Below are positions 6,536 to 10,072 of a stretch of DNA of 10,072 nucleotides, in pieces; positions within the stretch are counted from its first letter, which is position 1, and each line of letters begins with the position of its first letter. Below the pieces are notes generated by a model, which was not told where the DNA came from, did not search any database, and worked only from the letters and a program-made list of their open reading frames with translations. The position numbers were made by a program, and so were the translations under genes. Source of the stretch: WQTU01 sp031548835 (GTDB lineage Bacteria > Spirochaetota > Spirochaetia > CADAEX01); NCBI GenBank assembly GCA_031548835.1, contig JAVBQS010000202.1, positions 1 to 10,072 on the forward strand, written 5' to 3'.

Positions 6536-8506
6536 ATGTCAGATAAAAATAGCGAGGAAGTGCTAGATTTAGTCGATGAACCAGGCGGACTCAATATATA
6601 TGATGATGATGATGTAAGAGGAGTAACTGCAATTTTAAGCAAAAAAGTTGTAAAAGCAATAATTTTTGTATGCGGTATACTTGTAGCTGCTATTCCTATA
6701 TATGAAGTTCTCTTTAATGCATTCCCACCAGCTATACAAAGGCCTGTTCATCTTTTGTTAATGTTTACTATAACACTACTGTTATATCCTTCCGGTTTTT
6801 TTAAAAATAAGAAGGTTGAATCAGCTATTAACTTATTATTGGTAGCGCTTGTAATAATGTTAGCGGTGTGGGCAAACAGAAGATGGGTGCCTTTATATAT
6901 TAGCCCTTCACCGCAGCCATATGAAGTTGTTTTTGCATTCTTATTCATATTTATAGCATTTGAAGCAACAAGAAGAGCAATAGGACTTCCAATGGCATTA
7001 ATTGCTTGTTGTTTTGTTCTATATACTTTTCTTGGTCCATATATGCCAAGATTATTTGCCCATGCTGGTTTTGAACCTAGAGATCTTGTTACACACCTTG
7101 TAGTAGGAACTGAAGGTATGATGGGCGATATTATGGCAATTGGAGCAACGCAGATAGTATTCTTTATGCTGTTTGCTGCTTTCTTGAAAATGTCAAATGC
7201 AACAACTCTTTTTATGAATTTTTCAAAAGCAATAGCTGGACACCGCATAGGCGGGCCTGCAAAAGTAGCTGTTGTTTCAAGCTGTGTAATTGGAATGGTT
7301 TCAGGCAGCGCCAGCGGTAATGTTGCTACTACAGGATCTGTAACTATCCCGCTTATGATTTCAATGGGTTTTAAACGCCATGTTGCAGCAGCAATTGAAG
7401 CAGTATCTTCTACCGCAGGACAGTTTATGCCGCCTATAATGGGTGCAGCTGCATTTGTAATAGCAGAATATACAGGAAACACTTATTGGGCAATTTGTAA
7501 AGCAGCATTTATTCCTTCTTTTTTCTATTTTGCAGGAATGTTTGTTGTTGTTGAAACAATAGCCAGGAGACGCGGAATTAAAGGAATGGATAGATCCGAA
7601 CTGCCGCCGCTCAAGAAATCAATAATAAATGTTATTCCTCTTGTTCTTCCTATTAGCGTGCTTGTTTTATTGCTTGCATTATTGTTTAGCCCTCAGTATT
7701 CAATAATCTGGTCAATTATTACTCTTATAGCATGCAGTTTGTTTTTCAGGAAAACTGTTCATGTAGGCTTTAAAATGGTTTTTAAAGCGCTTGCTTTGAC
7801 AGGTAAGATTATGATTCCTATAACAACTTCCTGCGCATGCTGCGGAATTATTGTAGGCGTTATGTCTCTTACAGGTTTTGGAGAAAAACTTGCTTATGGT
7901 ATTTTAACAGTAGCTAACGGTAATCTTTTTGTAGGATTATGTTTTACAGCAGTAATGTGTGTAATAATTGGCATGGGCCTTCCAACTCTTGCAGCTTATG
8001 TTGTTCTTGCAACTTTGGGAGTTCCTGCATTAACACAGTTAGGCGCTCCATTGCTTGCAGCTCACATGTTTGTTTTCTATTGCGCAATACTTTCAGCAAT
8101 AACTCCGCCTGTTTGTCTTGCTGCGTTTGTAGGCGCTGGAATAGCAGGAGCAAACCCTCTTAAAGTAGGTTTTACATCAATGGCAATTGCTCCATTTATT
8201 TATATTCTTCCATTCATGTTTGTATTTTTTCCAGGGATTCTCATGAATGGTTCTATTTTAGATATAGCTAGCAATGTATTTCTGCTTATTTTGACTATTT
8301 TTCCAGTAATAGCAGTAAGTAGAAGATTCTGGCTTATGAAATTGACCATTCCAGAGCTTATTCTTTTTATCGCAGCTCTTTTAAGCTTGCTTGTTATTAA
8401 AGATTATAATCTTAAAATGCTTTGCATGCTTGGATTTGATGTGGCTGGAATAGCATTACATGTAATAAGATATTATGCAAACAGAAGAAAAGCAGTTGCT
8501 GCATAA
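6536..8506 (+). CDS. TRAP transporter permease, fused 4TM/12TM type
   Basis: A 656-residue integral inner-membrane protein, the partner of the TAXI binding protein. It uses an ion gradient, typically sodium, to import the bound anion. The N-terminus (1-35) is cytoplasmic and acidic, with an Asp run at 23-26. Helices from about 40 to 170 match the small-subunit-like part and its conserved FEATRRAIGLP (142-152) and YTFLGPYMP (163-171). The large-subunit part carries the family hallmarks GGPAKVAVVSS (239-249), GSASGNVATTGSVTIPLM (257-274), AVSSTAGQFMPPIMGAAAF (289-307), IGMGLPTLAAYVV (478-490) and ITPPVCLAAF (522-531). Extra hydrophobic helices continue to about 645. The length fits the fused form, which normally pairs with TAXI proteins. 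A cysteine cluster at 433, 435 and 436 is unusual. AGGAGA (6521-6526) precedes the ATG by 9 nt. Confidence 0.93.
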   Translation: MSDKNSEEVLDLVDEPGGLNIYDDDDVRGVTAILSKKVVKAIIFVCGILVAAIPIYEVLFNAFPPAIQRPVHLLLMFTITLLLYPSGFFKNKKVESAINLLLVALVIMLAVWANRRWVPLYISPSPQPYEVVFAFLFIFIAFEATRRAIGLPMALIACCFVLYTFLGPYMPRLFAHAGFEPRDLVTHLVVGTEGMMGDIMAIGATQIVFFMLFAAFLKMSNATTLFMNFSKAIAGHRIGGPAKVAVVSSCVIGMVSGSASGNVATTGSVTIPLMISMGFKRHVAAAIEAVSSTAGQFMPPIMGAAAFVIAEYTGNTYWAICKAAFIPSFFYFAGMFVVVETIARRRGIKGMDRSELPPLKKSIINVIPLVLPISVLVLLLALLFSPQYSIIWSIITLIACSLFFRKTVHVGFKMVFKALALTGKIMIPITTSCACCGIIVGVMSLTGFGEKLAYGILTVANGNLFVGLCFTAVMCVIIGMGLPTLAAYVVLATLGVPALTQLGAPLLAAHMFVFYCAILSAITPPVCLAAFVGAGIAGANPLKVGFTSMAIAPFIYILPFMFVFFPGILMNGSILDIASNVFLLILTIFPVIAVSRRFWLMKLTIPELILFIAALLSLLVIKDYNLKMLCMLGFDVAGIALHVIRYYANRRKAVAA

Positions 8507-8530
8507 TTAAAAACATTTTAAAAGTAATAC

Positions 8531-8563
8531 AATAAGGCTGATTTTCAAAAGATCAGCCTTATT
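8531..8563. terminator. Strong hairpin between permease and M20 genes
   Basis: AATAAGGCTGAT (8531-8542) pairs perfectly with ATCAGCCTTATT (8552-8563); a T-G and two T-A pairs can lengthen the stem to 15 bp with a CAA loop. The plus-strand tail TATAAG has no long T-tract, so termination may be partial. The next gene starts 20 nt later with its own ribosome site and no clear promoter, which suits an attenuator or an mRNA-stabilising stem inside one operon. Confidence 0.7.
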
Positions 8564-8571
8564 TATAAGAA

Positions 8572-8577
8572 GAGGAG
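8572..8577 (+). promoter_or_regulatory. Shine-Dalgarno deciding a GTG start
   Basis: GAGGAG lies 6 nt before GTG at 8584-8586. The ATG at 8588 is out of frame, so GTG is the most likely start of the M20 gene. Confidence 0.7.
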
Positions 8578-8583
8578 CACCAG

Positions 8584-9933
8584 GTGGATGATACAGAGAA
8601 AAAAATAATTGATTATATTGAAAAAAATAAAACAGAGTTTGTTTCATTTTTACAGAAATTGATACAGATTCCCAGCTTAACAGGAGAAGAAAAAAAAGCT
8701 CAGGTTTTTGTTGCTGATGAGCTTAAAAAACATGGATATAGTGTAGAAATGTTTGAACCAGATATTAAAGAACTTTTTGAAAAATATCCTCAAATTGCAC
8801 AAATACCATCAGCATGGAATCCTGAATTAGATATGCCTCTAAAAACAAATGATGTTTTTACTTATTCCCAGTTAGTGGAATCAAAATATGACAGACTAAA
8901 ATCTTATAAAGACAGGCCAAATGTAGTTGCAAAACTTCCAGGCACTGGCGGCGGAAAATCTCTTCTGTTAAATGGCCATATCGATGTTGTTACTATTGAG
9001 CCAAAAGAAAAATGGAAACATGATCCATGGGGCGGCGAAATTGAAAATGGTAAAATGTATGGAAGAGGCTCTACTGATATGAAAGGCGGAATTGCTGCAA
9101 TGATGAAAGCAATGGAAGCAATAATTAAGTCAGGCGTTAAACTTCGCGGCGATGTTATGATGCAGACTGTTGTTAATGAAGAGCATGCAGGAAATGGATC
9201 TCTCTCATGTGTTGCAAAAGGTTTTAAAGCAGATGCTGCAATAGTTACAGAACCTAGCAGCAGTAATGTAGTAATGACAGAATCCGGCGGCGGAGTTTAT
9301 TGGGAAGTTAAAATAAAAGGCAGAGAAACACATGCAGGCACCAGATGGCAGGGTAACGAACAATATGGTATAAGTGCTATTGAAAAAGCTCCTATAATAA
9401 TAAACAGACTTCTTGATCTTGAACGTTCTCTTAATAAAGATGGAATAAAGATTTCATTATGTGTAGGTATGATAAAAGGCGGCGCTTATTCCACTTCTAC
9501 CGCGCTGGAATGTACTCTTAATGGCGTTGCATATTTTACAGCAGATCTTGGAACAGGTGAAAAAGGCTTGGTAAAAGTTAAAAATCTTTTAAAAGATGTT
9601 GTAAAAAATATCGATGACCCATGGTTAAAGCAGAATCCTCCAGAGCTGTTATTCCAGCACTATGATGATGCATATAAGCTTGGAGAAAATGGAAAAGAAA
9701 TACTCTCAACATTGATCAATGCCGGAAAAGATGTCTTTGGCAAAGAAATAAAATGCAGTAAAATAAGCGCTTGCGATTCAAGAGCTCTTGGCAATGCAGG
9801 AAAAATACCTGTTATTTTATATGGCCCTGGCGATTTTAAACTGGCGCATAGTGTTGATGAACATATAAGTATTGATGATTACATAGATTCAATAAAAGTT
9901 TTAGCAATTACAATATATCGCTGGACAAAATAA
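8584..9933 (+). CDS. M20-family metallopeptidase / ArgE-DapE-type deacylase
   Basis: A 449-residue cytoplasmic zinc-dependent amidohydrolase of the M20 family (ArgE, DapE, carboxypeptidase G2, aminoacylase). The catalytic set is complete: H132 and D134 in NGHIDVV (130-136), bridging D165 in YGRGSTDMKGG (159-169), general base E199 with metal ligand E200 in VNEEHAG (197-203), E223 in VTEPSS (221-226), and H422 in LAHSVDEH (420-427). Glu at 223, not Asp, fits deacylase, DapE or carboxypeptidase G2 types better than dipeptidases such as PepV. The dimerisation or lid domain (about 236-345) includes KGRETHAGTRWQG (245-257), with H250 at the usual substrate-contact position. The length is slightly above the usual 380-430 because of an insert near 60-110. 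It follows the TRAP genes, separated by a hairpin, so hydrolysis of an imported N-acylated compound is plausible. It is unlikely to be the housekeeping ArgE or DapE, since no arginine or lysine genes adjoin. Confidence 0.88.
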   Translation: MDDTEKKIIDYIEKNKTEFVSFLQKLIQIPSLTGEEKKAQVFVADELKKHGYSVEMFEPDIKELFEKYPQIAQIPSAWNPELDMPLKTNDVFTYSQLVESKYDRLKSYKDRPNVVAKLPGTGGGKSLLLNGHIDVVTIEPKEKWKHDPWGGEIENGKMYGRGSTDMKGGIAAMMKAMEAIIKSGVKLRGDVMMQTVVNEEHAGNGSLSCVAKGFKADAAIVTEPSSSNVVMTESGGGVYWEVKIKGRETHAGTRWQGNEQYGISAIEKAPIIINRLLDLERSLNKDGIKISLCVGMIKGGAYSTSTALECTLNGVAYFTADLGTGEKGLVKVKNLLKDVVKNIDDPWLKQNPPELLFQHYDDAYKLGENGKEILSTLINAGKDVFGKEIKCSKISACDSRALGNAGKIPVILYGPGDFKLAHSVDEHISIDDYIDSIKVLAITIYRWTK

Positions 9934-9944
9934 ATCTAACAACA

Positions 9945-9985
9945 TATAAAAGCAGGAAAAAATATACAAATTTCCTGCTTTTATA
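9945..9985. terminator. Strong intrinsic terminator after the M20 gene
   Basis: A perfect 15-bp inverted repeat: 9945-9959 (TATAAAAGCAGGAAA) pairs with 9971-9985 around an 11-nt A-rich loop. The core GCAGG/CCTGC is flanked by A- and T-rich stretches on both sides, so it can work in both directions. It starts 11 nt after the M20 stop and closes the TRAP operon. The remaining bases to the window end (9986-10072) show no gene or site I can support. Confidence 0.85.
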
Positions 9986-10072
9986 ATTTAGCTTAATAAA
10001 TCTGCTTGTATTAGTTATTACATATGATCTTATATTCAAAATTTAATATTTACCCATTGAAATAATTGATAA

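Noticed and set aside
6600..6616. Short GAT repeat near the permease start as a phase-variable tract
   Set aside because: It is a run of only about four triplets encoding Asp; triplet changes would not shift frame, so it cannot switch expression.
6748..7482. Long minus-strand open frame (244 codons) opposite the permease
   Set aside because: It lies fully inside the clear TRAP permease gene, its protein shows no family motif, and its composition is what the reverse of a hydrophobic membrane-protein gene gives.
7939..8163. Paired plus and minus open frames rich in Cys/Ser or Leu/Gln
   Set aside because: Both are frame shadows of the conserved LPTLAAYVV region of the permease.

Overview
The window is AT-rich (by eye about one third G+C) and looks like ordinary chromosomal DNA from a spirochaete-like, didermic bacterium. 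Three things point that way. There are two small lipoproteins with loose lipoboxes. A secreted FecR-domain protein lies between them. The TAXI-type binding protein has a Cys-less signal peptide ending in FASG followed by a Lys/Glu-rich linker. The assignment to Spirochaetota is an inference with moderate confidence; there is no rRNA, tRNA or marker gene to fix it. I see no mobile element, CRISPR array, tRNA, rRNA or phage gene.

Layout. (1) Positions 163-2068, plus strand: an envelope gene cluster of lipoprotein, secreted FecR-domain protein and second small lipoprotein. The first two genes overlap by one base. The cluster ends at a strong hairpin that also serves the convergent gene. (2) Positions 2106-2891, minus strand: a metal-dependent amidohydrolase (amidohydrolase_2 / TIM-barrel type) with a GTG start. 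(3) Positions 2892-3053: a divergent promoter region in which one 15-bp palindrome supplies a -35 box to each strand. (4) Positions 3054-5337, plus strand: a cytoplasmic coiled-coil/degenerate-GGDEF/EAL protein, probably a c-di-GMP phosphodiesterase, followed 16 nt later by a YjjG-like HAD hydrolase. (5) Positions 5338-5567: a gene-free AT-rich leader with a possible fold over the next Shine-Dalgarno. (6) Positions 5568-9933, plus strand: a TAXI-family TRAP transporter (periplasmic binding protein plus fused permease) and, after a 12-15 bp hairpin, an M20-family deacylase/peptidase. A strong terminator closes this operon.

How the genes may work together. The last operon reads as uptake plus first catabolic step: the binding protein captures an organic anion, the fused permease imports it with an ion gradient, and the M20 enzyme could hydrolyse an amide bond of the imported compound. 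The substrate cannot be read from sequence. The EAL protein probably lowers c-di-GMP, with its cyclase-like domain kept for binding or regulation. The FecR cluster looks like an envelope-associated unit of unknown role, not an iron-sensing anti-sigma system, because there is no sigma factor or TonB receptor beside it and the FecR domain is exported.

The most interesting signals are modest: the shared palindromic divergent promoter, the inactive-looking GGDEF joined to an intact EAL, the leader structure of the TRAP operon, and the TRAP-M20 pairing. I found no clear evidence of a wholly new system.
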